Source: Rotaria sp. Silwood1
Lineage: Eukaryota; Rotifera; Eurotatoria; Philodinida; Philodinidae
Direction: 5' to 3'
DNA: 64,000 nucleotides
NCBI GenBank assembly: GCA_905250075.1
Contig: CAJNOP010000036.1
Coordinates: forward strand, 1,405,393 to 1,469,392
Positions 46,848-58,700 of the stretch are shown here, piece after piece. A program made the translations under genes and the position numbers. Each line of letters begins with the position of its first letter. The first letter of the stretch is position 1. Below the pieces are notes generated by a model, which made no database searches, was not told where the DNA came from, and worked only from the letters and a program-made list of their open reading frames with translations.

Positions 46848-48054
46848 TGCTCTTACAATGAATATCACTATTGATTTTTTTGATCTAAGTGCACATTGAT
46901 ATAGTTTGTAAATAGCACAATGGAATTATTTTTATTGAAAATTAAAAAGAAAAAAACGTTGCGCACACACACAAATTCATGGTATTTCAGATGTGTTGTT
47001 ACGAAATGAAAGAGAAGAGAAAAGAAAATAAGTAACGATGTTTGAATAAAATGTCACACTACTGTTTTTTTTTTACTAAAATGAAAAAGTAAGAGAACGG
47101 AATCCATATTAAATAAAACAAAATTAAAGTAAAAAATTTCAACTCTCTTTTTTTCTTCTCTTCAACCAATGAATTTCTATCGATCCGTTTTGTTCATGAA
47201 CTTTTATCGAACTTCTGAATCATGTGTTGTTGTATCTTTTCAGTTAAATCTAAAATATCATTGAACTACAAGTAAAAAGCAAACATTTAAACAAGTTATT
47301 TTATTTTTAATAAAGTTGCAGCTGTATTTGATTGTATATGTTCAATACGTAACCATTCATTTTTCTTCTTTTAAAAAAAATGAACCTGTGTTCGTTATTT
47401 TAATGCTCAGACAAACAAATCACGATGCCTCTGTTTCTTCATTCGGCTTCATTTCGAAAGAAAAATGTATCAAAAAATGAAAACAACTACTTGTTTCTAG
47501 TTTAAGGACAATCACTATATCTACTCATTTCTTACATTATTAAACTGTTTTTTATCGTGTTAGTTTGATCATCGACGGTGTCGACGGATATGAACCCCAT
47601 ATAATCCTATAAACGAACGTTTACGGCTTCCATGTACGAAAAGAGAAAACAAACGTTTTGTTTTCTCCATCTATGACACACAGATATACGTTCCTAATAC
47701 TGAGTCAAATCGATCTTCGTATTTTCCCGTGTGTAAGGTTGTTTCTAACTATGTTTGTTTGAGTGGGCCTTGATAGAATAATCCAGGAAGATACATAGAA
47801 ATGAAAGATGCATAAAAGGTTTAAAAAAATGGCTTGATCCTTTCATACGTCGAGCTAAAGCTAAAAGTTTAGAACCAGAATCCGCTCAGAAATGTCAGCT
47901 GAATGATCTCTAATATACACAAAAATAATTTTGAATTAAATCTGTTAAGTAAAGAACTACGTATCATTTGGACGTGCAATTAACAGTAGGTTGATTTAGA
48001 TACAATGAAGCATACATATGCAATGTTATTTCGAGCGAAAATCTGAAAGGAGAA
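46848..48054. other. Spacer left of the large element, with weak exon-like stretches
   Basis: Mostly non-coding. On the plus strand 47594-47730 and 47787-47913 are open and join in phase 2 at GT/GTGTAAG and CCAG, reading SIYDTQIYVPNTESNRSSYF and IKGLKKWLDPFIRRAKAKSL before a TAA. No ATG was found, and the product is not recognisable. They may be relics or internal exons of a gene interrupted by the element at 48064. Confidence 0.3.
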
Positions 48055-48063
48055 ATAATTAAA

Positions 48064-48183
48064 GGAAGTGACTATGTACAAATATGTGTACATAGCCAAG
48101 TGGCTATGTACACACGAGTGTATATAGCTGACTGACTATATACACATATGTGTATATAGCCCTTTGGCTATGTACACACAGGT
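48064..48183. repeat. Tandem short palindromes in the left terminal repeat
   Basis: Units of about 31-33 bp, each a near-palindrome built from CTATGTACACA and TGTGTACATAG with a short variable link (CCAAGTGG, TGACTGAC, CCTTTGG). Three to four units occur here; the right end (52240-52403) has one extra unit. Confidence 0.85.
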
Positions 48184-48714
48184 AGATATAACCAATATAT
48201 TAGTAAATATGAAGTCATATTATAATATTATATGTTTTTGTTGATTAATATAAATTAATTATCTACGTTTTTTCATAGTTTTATTAATTCTTTATTACAT
48301 ACGAATAAAGTATAAATCATATAGAAAAAAAATTAAGTCAAATAAAGATCAATAATTCAGCAGCATTTCTAGTGCTTTCTCTCATTGATTTTAAACGAAA
48401 CAGTTGAATTTCATTATTTTAAATAGAATACATGATAACCATCTAGTGTTAGCGATTATCTTCCCTCTTCATTATATCATATTTTTTTGTCGATCACTTA
48501 TATAAAGAAAAATTTTATATCTTCTTTTCTTAGTTGATTGGTTTAAAAGTAGGAAACTGAAAAATAGAAAAAGTCAAATAACTTGACATCTGAGAACATT
48601 ATCTTTATTAAGATAGATTGATTTATCTTTACTTTAATCTTTTTCTCTATCGAGCTAATTAACAGTTTTTCAAATGAAATGAAATGAATTGATAATTCCC
48701 AGGTCGAAATAGCT

Positions 48715-49265
48715 ATGTCGGATAGGTTTCAAATCCGTTGAGATTCGGCTAATCGGATTCGGTCGGTTACTTTTTGTCGGATTCCGATGCTATCCACTGT
48801 TTTCCTTCGATATCCGCCGGTCGGATTCATCGAGCTCCGACTAGATTCATATATTCGGAACTGGTTAGATCCGATCTCAAGATCTGTTCGCTTCCGATGG
48901 AATTCCGGGGAATCTGATGTCAAGAAATGGCCTGATTTTGCGGTTTCAAGTGACACCGGATTCCATGATAAAACCGATCAATCACTGGTATCGGAACTTG
49001 TCGGATTATATAAGAATGCAGAATACCCAGGCCGATCTCACACCATTGGATACGATGGAAATTAGTCGGAAGTTGTCGGATGTTGAAAACTGTCGGGTTT
49101 TCAGAGTTCCGACAAGATCCCGGCCACTTCCGACATCCGACAACTTCCTGTCGGAATCCGATACCAAGGATTCCGACGAATTGCCATCGGATCCGATAAA
49201 ATTCGATAATTTTTCCGATAGGTTCCGACGAGATCCGACTGTCGGATTGCTCGTTCTGGGTATCC
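48715..49265. repeat. TCGGA/TCCGA-rich repeat block
   Basis: Dense, irregular occurrences of TCGGATTCCGA, GATCCGA and GTCGGA on both strands, GC-richer than the surroundings. The overlapping open frames on both strands are a by-product of the self-complementary repeat and not genes. A second block of the same words is at 50328-50600. Confidence 0.7.
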
Positions 49266-49286
49266 AGTATTATTTTCCACGTAGTC

Positions 49287-49745
49287 GGATTCATGAATTA
49301 GAATATATTCTGACAGATCAATCAGCTAATCATCTAATAAGATATTTCTCTTTTTACAAATTTCCAACGACAAAATCAAAAATCTGGAAATCCGATTTCG
49401 TCCAGATTTCATTCACCGTTTTGTTCTACAGATATCGATCTATAAAAGGAAGTCTATACTTTAATATTTCGAATGAATTTCCAAAGTGTTGCTCAGATTA
49501 ATTTTACTTCAAATGATTTGTTTTCCTTATACAATTCTGTTTTCCACTCAACTGGATTCATGAATTAGAATATATTCTGACATATCAATCAACTAATTAA
49601 TTTATTTATTAGATATTCCTATTTTTACAAATTTCCAACAACAAAATCAAAAATCTGGAAATCCGATTTCGTCCAGATTTCATTCACCGTTTTGTTTTAC
49701 AGGGATCGATCTATATAAGGAACTCTCTACTTTCATATATCAAGT
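49287..49745. repeat. Direct duplication of a 190-bp segment
   Basis: 49287-49475 and 49554-49745 are about 85-90 percent alike by eye, sharing GGATTCATGAATTAGAATAT, AAAATCAAAAATCTGGAAAT and CGTCCAGATTTCATTCACCG. Copies are 267 bp apart and separated by unrelated AT-rich bases. Confidence 0.8.
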
Positions 49746-49876
49746 GAATTCTGCCATTTTGTATAACTAAGTTCTATATATTAGGAACAATCTTAGTACA
49801 AGCATTGTTCAATTTTAAGAAGGATCGTAGTATATACATTGTTGGATTCTAGGAATAATCCCAGTTGAAACAGTTG

Positions 49877-50280
49877 AAATCCTTTAGACTCTTGATGGCA
49901 TCCTGATGCAATCTTTAGAGATTTTGATAACATCCTGGTGAAATCTGTTCAAAAAGTCGATTTAATCTTTGGAAAATCTTTAGAATTCTTGGTGAAATTC
50001 TTGGGAAATCTTCAGAAAGCTCGACGAAATCCTTGAGAAATCTTTATAAATCTTGATGAAATCCTTAGGAAATCTTCAGAAATCTGGATGAAATCCTGGA
50101 CAAGCATTTAGAAATCTTGATGAAATCCTTGGGAAATCTTCATAAATCTGGATGAAATCCTGGGGAAATCTTCAGACAACTCGATGAAATCCTTGAGAAA
50201 TCTTGAGGAAAATTGGATGAAATTGTCAGAAATCTCTAGTAAATCTTTGAAAATTTTGAGAATGCTAGAATGAAATCAGT
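49877..50280. repeat. Minisatellite of GAAATCTTGATGAAATCCT words
   Basis: Repeated alternation of GAAATCTT(C/G)A and GATGAAATCCTTG with a period of roughly 38-42 bp for about ten units, degenerate. No coding frame. Confidence 0.75.
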
Positions 50281-50327
50281 GTGAATGTTGATTGAATCCT
50301 TGTGCAATCGAAACAGATTCAGCCAAC

Positions 50328-50600
50328 TTCTGATGAAATCCGACTGTATTCTGTCGGAGCCTTACGTTATCAAGCGTTTCTCCGTGAAAGGATCCTGGTG
50401 GTTACGGCATTATCTGACAAACAGTTCCGACAGGATCCGATCGGATCCTGTCCGACGTAATCCGGTCCGGAATCCGTTAGTTAGGAATCCTGTGAAATAC
50501 GGTTGGGTTCCGATCGGATTTAGTTGGGAACCCGACGAATTCCGGTGTGATCCGACATCGGATCCGATAGTTTCCGGTAGGATCTACAGGTCGGATTGAA
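50328..50600. repeat. Second TCGGA/GATCCGA-rich block
   Basis: Contains CCGACAGGATCCGATCGGAT and related words, matching the block at 48715-49265 in composition. The open frame across it is repeat-driven. Confidence 0.65.
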
Positions 50601-50755
50601 TCACCTGGGTTGTTATAATAAAATGGACCGATTTCATATAACCTCATATGTAGTACTAAATAAATCCTCTTATATTGTTAAAAAGTCTATCATAATCATT
50701 CTCAATGTCTGTTACAGAAAGGTATATGTTGCTATTATAGTTAAATCTAAGTATA

Positions 50756-51184
50756 TTGTTTCGTGCTTATTGTAATTCTTCAACCAGAAAAATAAAGCAA
50801 GATAATTATTCTCTCTTTAAAAAGCAGTTTGATAGTTGGGCACATTTTGAGAAAGAATTTAAAAATTGGTGCATTAATTGTTATCAACCAATGAATATAA
50901 AACGTTCTTCAATGAAATATAATGAAAAAATAACGAGAGAATTATTTAACTATGTTCAATACCAAAATGTAATGTATGTATGTCATCATAGATGTCCTGT
51001 TCGAAGACATATAAAAGATGAATCAAGACCAAACCAAGAATCGGCTCGATTATATTGTGAATTTATTCTCTTTCTCGTAGAGAAGAGTCTTGTGAGAATA
51101 AATTGTTTGTTTGCTTGCTTGTATGTCCGCACTTCAGTGATTGGTTCAAAAGAAGGTGAAGACAAAAAGGATTATTTTCCATAA
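50756..51184 (+). pseudogene. MULE/ZSWIM3-type transposase N-terminal relic
   Basis: Open frame of 142 codons without an ATG start. KKQFDSWAHFEKEFKNWC, then YQPMNIKRSS, then NVMYVCHHR and RRHIKDESRPNQESARLYCE follow the layout of the FAR1/FLYWCH-like DNA-binding part that precedes MULE transposase domains in animal elements (aromatic-rich F-x-S/T-W start, then Cys/His, then RPNQ-x-S and a Cys). The catalytic DDE domain does not follow: the frame stops and tandem repeats take over. This supports placing the element among Mutator-like transposons. Confidence 0.55.
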
Positions 51185-51665
51185 AGCTTGACCGAAGGAT
51201 AATCGAGAATGAGGAGTTCGAATCTAAGACTAGTTTTAACTGATTATTAATTAATTATTAACTATTCATTAATTATTAATGTTTTCTATAAAACTTGGCC
51301 AAAGTTTATCGAAGATGGGGAATCCAAATCTGAGCTCAGTTTTAGCTAACTTATTACTAATTAATTATTAGCTAAATATTAATTGATTATGAATTATTAT
51401 TATTTTTCGTAAAACTCCACTGCGGGTTATTGAAGGTAAAGAATTCAAATCTGATATCAGTTTTAATTAATTAATTAATAATTAGTTATTAACTAATTAT
51501 TAATCATTATTATTTTAAACAAAAATTCACCATAGGTAATCAATGATGAAGAGTCTAAATCTGTGATCTGTTTCCATTAATTAGCTATTCATTAATTAAT
51601 TAATAGTTATTAGTTTATTGTATAAAGCTTCATCAGAAGTAATCAAGAACGGGTGATCTGATTAC
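51185..51665. repeat. About 110-bp tandem repeat, 4.5 copies
   Basis: Each unit starts with ATAAA(G/A)CTT or a variant, then ATCGA-GATG-GGAATCCAAATCTG-type bases, then CAGTTTTA and a run of TTAATTAATTATTA. Units begin near 51182, 51290, 51411, 51521 and 51622. Diverged copies. Confidence 0.75.
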
Positions 51666-51751
51666 GGGCTCGATTTGAATGATTCAATGATTTAGAGAGC
51701 AGGGATATGAGTGAGTCAGAGATGAATAACATATGTATACTAAATGAATAA

Positions 51752-51943
51752 TTTGCTGATAATAAGAAAATAGTTCTTCTACGAGAAAGAGCTAAGCGAG
51801 TCCATAGACGAGCGTTACTTGTTTTAAAACGCTATACGGAATTAAATAAAATTGTTTTTATGAAAAATCAAAATTTAACTCATAACGATCCAAAAATGAG
51901 GAAGTTTATAAGAATGATTCAGTTTAAACAGATAAGGCATTAG
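51752..51943 (+). pseudogene. Second coding relic in the element
   Basis: 64-codon open stretch, no start codon, basic and helical (KIVLLRERAKRVHRRALLVL, DPKMRKFIRMIQ). It may be a piece of the former transposase C-terminal region. Family not recognisable by itself. Confidence 0.35.
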
Positions 51944-52239
51944 AGATAGAGATGTTCGATCTTTAATGTTTTATGATCAGATATCTTTTACGTGATCATT
52001 ATGTTAAATGTATTGAAAATAATGAAATTTAATTGTTTCGTTTAAAAACAAAGAGAGAAAGCACTAGAAATGCTGCTGAATTATTGATCTTTATTTGACT
52101 TAATTTTTTTCTATATGATTTATACTTTATTCGTATGTAATAAAGAATTAATAAAACTATGAAAAAACTTAGATAATTAATTTATATTAATCAACAAAAA
52201 CATATAATATTATAATATGACTTCATATTTACTAATATA

Positions 52240-52403
52240 TTGGTTATATCTACCTGTGTGTACATAGCCAAAGGGCTATATACACATATGTGTAAATAGT
52301 CAGTCAGCTATATACACTCGTGTGTACAGAGCCACTTGGCTATGTACACACAAGTGTACATAGCCGACGAGCTATGTATACATATGTGTACATAGTCACT
52401 TCC
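52240..52403. repeat. Tandem short palindromes in the right terminal repeat
   Basis: Same palindromic units as at the left end in inverse order, plus one additional unit containing CCGACGAGCTATG that the left end lacks. This unit-number difference shows the arms have changed independently since insertion or were copied by slippage. Confidence 0.8.
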
Positions 52404-52453
52404 ATAATTAAAAGCATCTTAACCTCAGAAAAAATCGTGGTTTTTTTCTCTAC

Positions 52454-52615
52454 AAAAGTAGACAGAAAAAATCTAGAGTTCTTCGAACAACTTTGGTTCG
52501 TCTTCCACAGATATCAACTGATCCATCGATTTTGATTTCTTCAGGACATGAAGAAATTTATGTATCTGAACAACAACAAAGATTGCATTGTCATTTCGAA
52601 ATCTTCGATAGATAA
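52454..52615 (+). other. Exon-like open stretch right of the element
   Basis: 54 codons ending in TAA: SRQKKSRVLRTTLVRLPQIS then DPSILISSGHEEIYVSEQQQ. It reads like a C-terminal exon and has several AG acceptors just upstream. With the open stretches at 47594-47913 it could be one gene split by the element, but there is no homology to prove it. Confidence 0.3.
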
Positions 52616-55103
52616 GCTTCTATTTGATGTAAAATTAGTTTTGAAATGTTTTATAGTTCAAGAGAATGAAACGTTTATAAAATGACAGCTCTGGATGCCA
52701 TCTGACAAGAAAGTATGAAATATGAAAAATGCCTTTTGTTGAAGTATTTATGAAAGAATACTTGTAAAATATTCCCGATAGAAAATTTTATGATCCTTCA
52801 TCAGTACTATCTATAATAATTAGAGTCAGTATTATAATATAAAAATTGAATAGTCATCTTGTTTGATTGGACGTCTCGAAATAAATATTTCTATGAAATA
52901 TTTTAAATACTGTAATCTGATTTACGTATAAGATGCTTTCATTGATATATTCGTTGTAGCAATTTTATTTAAACATAAAATCTGTAACAAAAATAGATAA
53001 TTATATATTGTAAGTTTAATAACACAAAGTAAATAAAAGTTTGTCCAAAAATTAAGTAAAAAAAGGCATAAATGTGCACTATGGTCAAACTTAAGTTGGA
53101 CATTGAAATAAACTTTTATTGATACATAAAGTAACCAATTTAGATTTTCTAAGAAAAATAGATTATAGAATGGAACGGAAAAGAAGAATTATTAATTTAT
53201 ATTTAAACTGTTTCCTTTCATTTAACTACAATCAGAAATAAATACAATCAATTGATTGTAAATGTTCACATCAAACACTTATGATTATTATAAAATATAA
53301 GCATCATGTTTATATCTAAATTAGTAATTTCCTACAAACAATATTGTGATTGTTCAAACAATGAAGTTAATAAATAAACAGAATACATACTTTACATGAT
53401 TATAAGACATAACTAAAATCTGACGAAATAATATTCATAAGAAAAATTCAAAGAATTCTTGTCAATGAGCAAAATTTGTTCGAAGACGACTATCATTGCA
53501 AAGTATTCGATTCATTTAAGATTTCTTTACGATACATGTTGTATCACATGGTTGATCATCATCGTCGATGGTTTTGTTGAAAACTTTTCATTTGTGGGCA
53601 CCAAAACGAAAGATTTATTGTTTTCTATAGAAGTGCAGTAGTTTCCAAAGTTTTTCCTATTTCAAATCAGATTTGTGTCGAAACCGTTCAGCACTAGGGG
53701 TCAAGAACACAAATGGAGAAAAATTAATTCTTCTACAAATCAATTACTGTTTATAAGAATGAAGTTTGTATACCATCTTTGAACCAATTAAAAAATTATA
53801 GTTTTTTAGAGAAAGATCCACTTATATTAGCAGTCTGCCAGGTATGATAAGCGTACCAAAATGTTCCACAACATACAATTGGTCTTTTGATGTTCAGGTA
53901 CTTAGTTAGCGTAATCCGAGCTATAATAGTGAAAAATTGTACTTACCATTCACAGTGTAGACTTTCCTATATAATCAATAATAATCAATAGTTTTTCTTG
54001 TATTTACAGTGGCTACCAAAATTACAAAACCCCACCTATGTTCAAATTTATTTCGCTGTCTCTAACGTTAGAAAGAATACCGTTAACGATTGCAGTAAGA
54101 AAAAACATAAAAAAATATATAAAAGAATAAAAATGGTTACCAGATTTCAACAGATGGTGTTTCTGGAAAATCAAATCCTTAGTTGTTCAGTGAATAGACG
54201 ATCCAAATGTAATTTGTTGAGACTGTGTTAAATTATAAAACGAAAGATTCTCTAGAAAATGAGATGTCTCAAAGTTCTTGATGATGACTTTTTCTTGGAA
54301 ATACAAAAAGCTGATTGAAAGTCTAAAATGGAATTTCTCCTAGAAAATATTAAAAAAACTTCGCTTCAAGAGCTTCCTTAGAATTACCGCATTTCAGCAA
54401 AAAAGGTTTATTCTACTCGAATGATGATTTGGACCCCTTTTTAGCGTTTAAAACAGCAGAGAAAAGTTGACGATGAAACTTGTTTAATACTGTTTTCTTG
54501 TCGATTGTCCCAGATCTTATACATATATACTCACATCAAATTTTTATACTTTACGTTTAAGAAGCAATAACAATCAAAAGAAAGATAGTCTATACCAAAT
54601 GATATTATGAGAAGATCTTCAGATCATATGAGCAAATTTTGTTATATATTATTATTAGTGTTAAAAAACGTTCAGCTCACATTTTTAGTCTGATGAAAAT
54701 AAAAAAGTAATGTAGCTCTCTTCAATAACGATTTCATCAGTCTTGATTTTATAAAATAAAAACTTAGTTAATTGGATTATCTTTCAATAATTTAACGAAA
54801 AATTATTTGGTTTATGTAATGCAATGATATTTAATAATGAACTGTATCCATCAGAAAATCATACCAAATACTTATAAATATATTTTAGCATTTTAACATC
54901 AGCAATAATGCCAATGTCACTAACACTCATTGGATACTTGTAATCATCTTGTTTTTTTGTTCAAATTTATCGTTACAATACTTTTCTTTTTCTTTTATTA
55001 AAAAAGAAAAGCGAATCAACAAAATAACAACAGAATAACATTGTTCAATCAAAAACAAACATAAGTAGATTCTAACATATATACAAAAAAAAAGAAAAGA
55101 TAA
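52616..55103. other. Intergenic, no gene seen
   Basis: 2.5 kb, AT-rich. At 54008 CAGTGGCTACCAAAATTACA looks like a transposon end (Tc1-like ACAGTGGC), but no inverted partner was found. The frames here lack codon bias. Confidence 0.45.
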
Positions 55104-55775
55104 CTATGGATCTTGTGACTGTTGAATTTGACCAAAATTAGGTCGTTCCTGAGGAATATATCGAGGTTGTCGTAACCATTTTCGTTGAAATGGTGGAGGA
55201 ATATTGTATTTTTCACGTAAATCATTTTGACGATCTCTTTCAAATTTTATATCATATAAACTTCTTTCACAAGGCATATGAATTGGTAATTCATTCGATT
55301 TTCGTTGTATTAAAGAAGGTGAACATGGAGAATTCAATGAATGAGTAAAAGAATCTTCTGATCGATCAGAAAATTGTGATGATGATGAACGATATGAGAC
55401 TTAAAAATAAAATCTTACTAAATAATAGATTTATTTTAAAAACCTACTAATTGTTCGACTTTTGGGTGGACGCATAAAAATACGATGTGTTCTTGGTATT
55501 GATTCAACTTTTATCATAGTTTCACTTGAGTCAGTTGATTTATCATCGATCGATGATTGTTGAGATTGAAATGTTGTTGATAATGATAATATATCACTAT
55601 TACTAATATTATTTTTTTTATTATTCACTAATGATGATATATTGTATGTTTGTTCAGTTGTTTTATTTGTAGAAATCGAAGCAGTACTATTAAGAACATC
55701 TTGTTGATGAATTAGAAGAGAAAGTCGACGAAATGAGTGTTCAATAAATGATGAATAATTATTATTAGAATTCAT
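55104..55775 (-). CDS. Ser/Asn-rich hypothetical protein
   Basis: Two exons, 55448-55775 and 55104-55399, join in phase (ATT A/GTAGG; TTTTTAAG) to give 207 aa. The ATG at 55775 is the first in frame; TTTATTTCAG lies 11 nt upstream. The first half is Ser/Asn/Thr-rich and probably disordered, then a basic patch (RTHRIFMRPPKSRTIS) and a Ser-rich link. The C-terminal quarter is denser in order-promoting residues (YDIKFERDRQNDLREKYNIP, FQRKWLRQPRYIPQERP) and could be the conserved part. No family recognised. The intron is only 48 nt. Confidence 0.6.
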
Positions 55776-58700
55776 ATCTGACAAATCTGAAATAAATGTA
55801 AAAACAAGATATTAACATACGCACATTCAAACTAAATATAATAAGATAAACAAAGAGAGAGTGAAAAATCAGTTATATCTTCTTTCTATGCTATGTCAAC
55901 GAATGATGAATGACTATTGATATAAACTTTTTCAGTTGAGATATTATAGATAGTTGTTTTTTCAAAATTTTCTTAAAATAATTCTATAGAAGAATGAGTT
56001 AATAAGAAGATAAAAATGATGAATTTATCATTCTTCTATATTAAATAAAAATAATAAAGAATGTGATAACAAAATAAGACAATACAGTATGAAAAATAAA
56101 AAGAAAAGAATGATGTTAAAAAAGTTAAAAAGATTCATAAAACTTTAATATGGAATCAAGTGGTGAAAGTTGTATTGGGTATCATTACGATATAATATAT
56201 AATTTAAAAAAGATTCCTAAAAATTCTAACTATACTATATAGTAGTTCAAAATGAAAAATTAAAGATCGATGAAATTATTAAATTTTGATTACAATAATA
56301 AATTTTCGAGTACTATTAGAAATAGAGACATAAAACATTTAGTTCAATAAAATAGTTTTCATGTTAATTGCTTGAATCAATTGAAATACATATAAAAATA
56401 TTGAAGTGAATAAGTAACATGTGTTGCTTGTCGTTAGTTAAAACTTCGTCCAATGTCGATTATTATCATTGTCGTATAAAGGAAAACAAATCGGTCAACG
56501 TACTGGCTGATATTCACTCAGACATAAACATGTTTATATTATAGGAAAGGAGAAAAGAAAAAAAGCACTGAACACGATAGTGAGCGAAGAAATATTGCCA
56601 AGGAATAAATATATTGAAAGGAATTTAGTGTTATTCAATATGATCGCTTTAAGAAAAGATAATGTCATTATTTCTCCATGTCAAATCTAAGAACAAAAGA
56701 AAATCAACATAAATTTTCTATGATATTCGTTTCTATTATTGAATTATAGATATGAGATATTTTAATAATTAAAAAAACCAAAACAGCAATTCACAAAATA
56801 AAATGTCGACAAATCAATTTTATTGATTTAATGAAATATCAAAATATTTTCTCTTGAGTAATGGCATAAAAACTTCAATTTCCATCGGGTAAATACATAT
56901 ATTGCTTATTTAAATTTGAATTCAAATCAACCAAATTGAAAAGCCTCTCAATTTGATTGAATGGTTTCCCATTGGAAAGTGCTAATGTATGCATTATTCG
57001 ACAATGTTCTATATAATTAACTAAGATATGTTCATAATAAAATATAAACTAATGATAAGACATAAAAATTAAATTGAATCAAGGAAAGTAACTATTAATA
57101 AAATTTTCTAATAATTAAATTGAAGAAATTATTTATTATTTTATGAAAAGAAATTTGATATTTACATTGTGTGTATGACAAAAGTTATATTAAATATAAC
57201 TTAATGAGAGATAATCTAACATTTCACGAATAGTACCAAGTGATAAATCCTTTCATTTTGATACTAGATGATTACTAAAGATAGCTCAAGACTTAAATAA
57301 ACTAGACTTTGAACATGTTTTGTTGTAATGTATTGTAAAATAAGAGATTTTCTGATTATCTAAGAAAATTTCAAGGATACAAAAATGAATCAGTTTATTG
57401 AGTCTTGATTACTTCCCGTCTAACTATTGGGGTACATGCTTAATTGTTTGTTGCACTTTGCAAGTTAATTTTGTTTACATTAGTCATAATGTTTTGATAT
57501 TGTATTTTTCACTATAGTTAATTAAGCTATTTTTTTCCAGTTAAAAAAATGAACAAGTTAATGTGGTATTTATGTAGGTAACAAAAATGTTGCGCCTTCA
57601 ACTCTTCATCTCGAAACATTCAGAAGACTGATGATGATTATGGTGTCTAAGTCTAGTTTCAAGTTGCGCCTAATTTGTTTTTTGTTACTTGGAGTTCTAA
57701 TCAAATCTCGTTGGAAGGAAGAGATTTCGAAAGCAACAAACATGGGTTGATCTATGCAACATATTTCATAAGCATTTGGATAGTATTCTTCAATTCCAGT
57801 AAGAGGATTTTGAATATAAAATATTCTTATGTTGAAAACATTGATTTAAACTTAAGTAGAAAAAATTGAAATTTTTTTAATGAAAATTCATTACTTGTCA
57901 TAATTATTAACATCACTCGGAAGCTCAAATATGTCGTCGATCGTTTCGTTATTTTGAAAATTATTCATGCTCACTGCTTTAGAAATAAAAACTGAGGGTG
58001 TGAGTATGGATGGGTGTAGTTCTTCTCTTCACTCACACCCATACTCACATCCTCGATAATTGGTTGTAAGTTATCAGAATAATTCGAGTGACACTTGGAG
58101 ATTAAGAAATCAAGAGTAAAAAATATTTTATATGCAGTTTTCTAACATATATATGGAGATTTGAAGCCAACGACTAGTTTTTTTCCTATGGATGTTGCTG
58201 CTCTGATACAGGCGAGATTGGATGTATGTATTTACAATTACAGTCATATTTTAGATTGTATCGCAATTAGTTTTGTAATAGCACTAAGAAGGCGGCCTAC
58301 TGTCGATCGCCATTGTCGAGCAAAGTGATGAATCAGACTGAACGATCAGATACATTAGTTAACATAGGTCTCAAAGTGGAACAAGCTGAGATAGATTAGT
58401 TCTCCACTCTTCACTTTTTACGTCGTATTTGCAGAAGTTTTGAATTATTATTGGAAAATGGTGTGCCAAACTTTAAAAGACAGCTTTTCTCAATCACTTT
58501 TTGCTAGACAGATTGATTCCAACCGTCTGTCAAATTTTTCGCATCGTCTATTCTGAATGAACTAATTGGGTGGTAAAATTTTACAACATTGTACTTATGA
58601 TTATGTCAGATTTTATAAGAGCAGCCGGAAATTCCACGAAGAACCGTCGTTTTTGAAATCTTACGTTAAGTCGTATTTATAATTATAATGAGTGAAATAG

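Larger units (their letters stand above)
48064..52403. mobile_element. 4.34-kb MULE-like foldback element with 9-bp target duplication
   Basis: ATAATTAAA at 48055-48063 is repeated exactly at 52404-52412. Between them, the ends begin GGAAGTGACTATGTACA and end with its inverse. The inverted ends agree for about 370 bp (left to about 48430, right from about 52015), ending inward past TTTCTAGTGCTTTCTCTC and TTTTAAACGAAACA. A 9-bp duplication with very long terminal repeats is the pattern of Mutator-like elements. Inside are GC-richer minisatellites, a duplicated 190-bp block and two coding relics (50756-51184 and 51752-51943). No intact transposase is present, so it is non-autonomous now. Confidence 0.85.

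Noticed and set aside
48064..48183. CRISPR-like array of regular palindromic repeats
   Set aside because: Repeats are contiguous without unique spacers, lie inside transposon terminal repeats, and the genome is eukaryotic.
48729..49501. Several overlapping open frames on both strands
   Set aside because: Caused by the self-complementary TCGGA repeat; no start/stop logic and no domain.
53998..54231. 77-codon plus-strand frame starting near a TTTACAG
   Set aside because: The start resembles a transposon end (CAGTGGC) and the rest has no recognisable protein pattern.
57988..58056. Telomere-like G-rich repeat
   Set aside because: The motif GGGTGTGAGTATGG is not a regular short tandem and occurs as an inverted pair, unlike a telomeric array.
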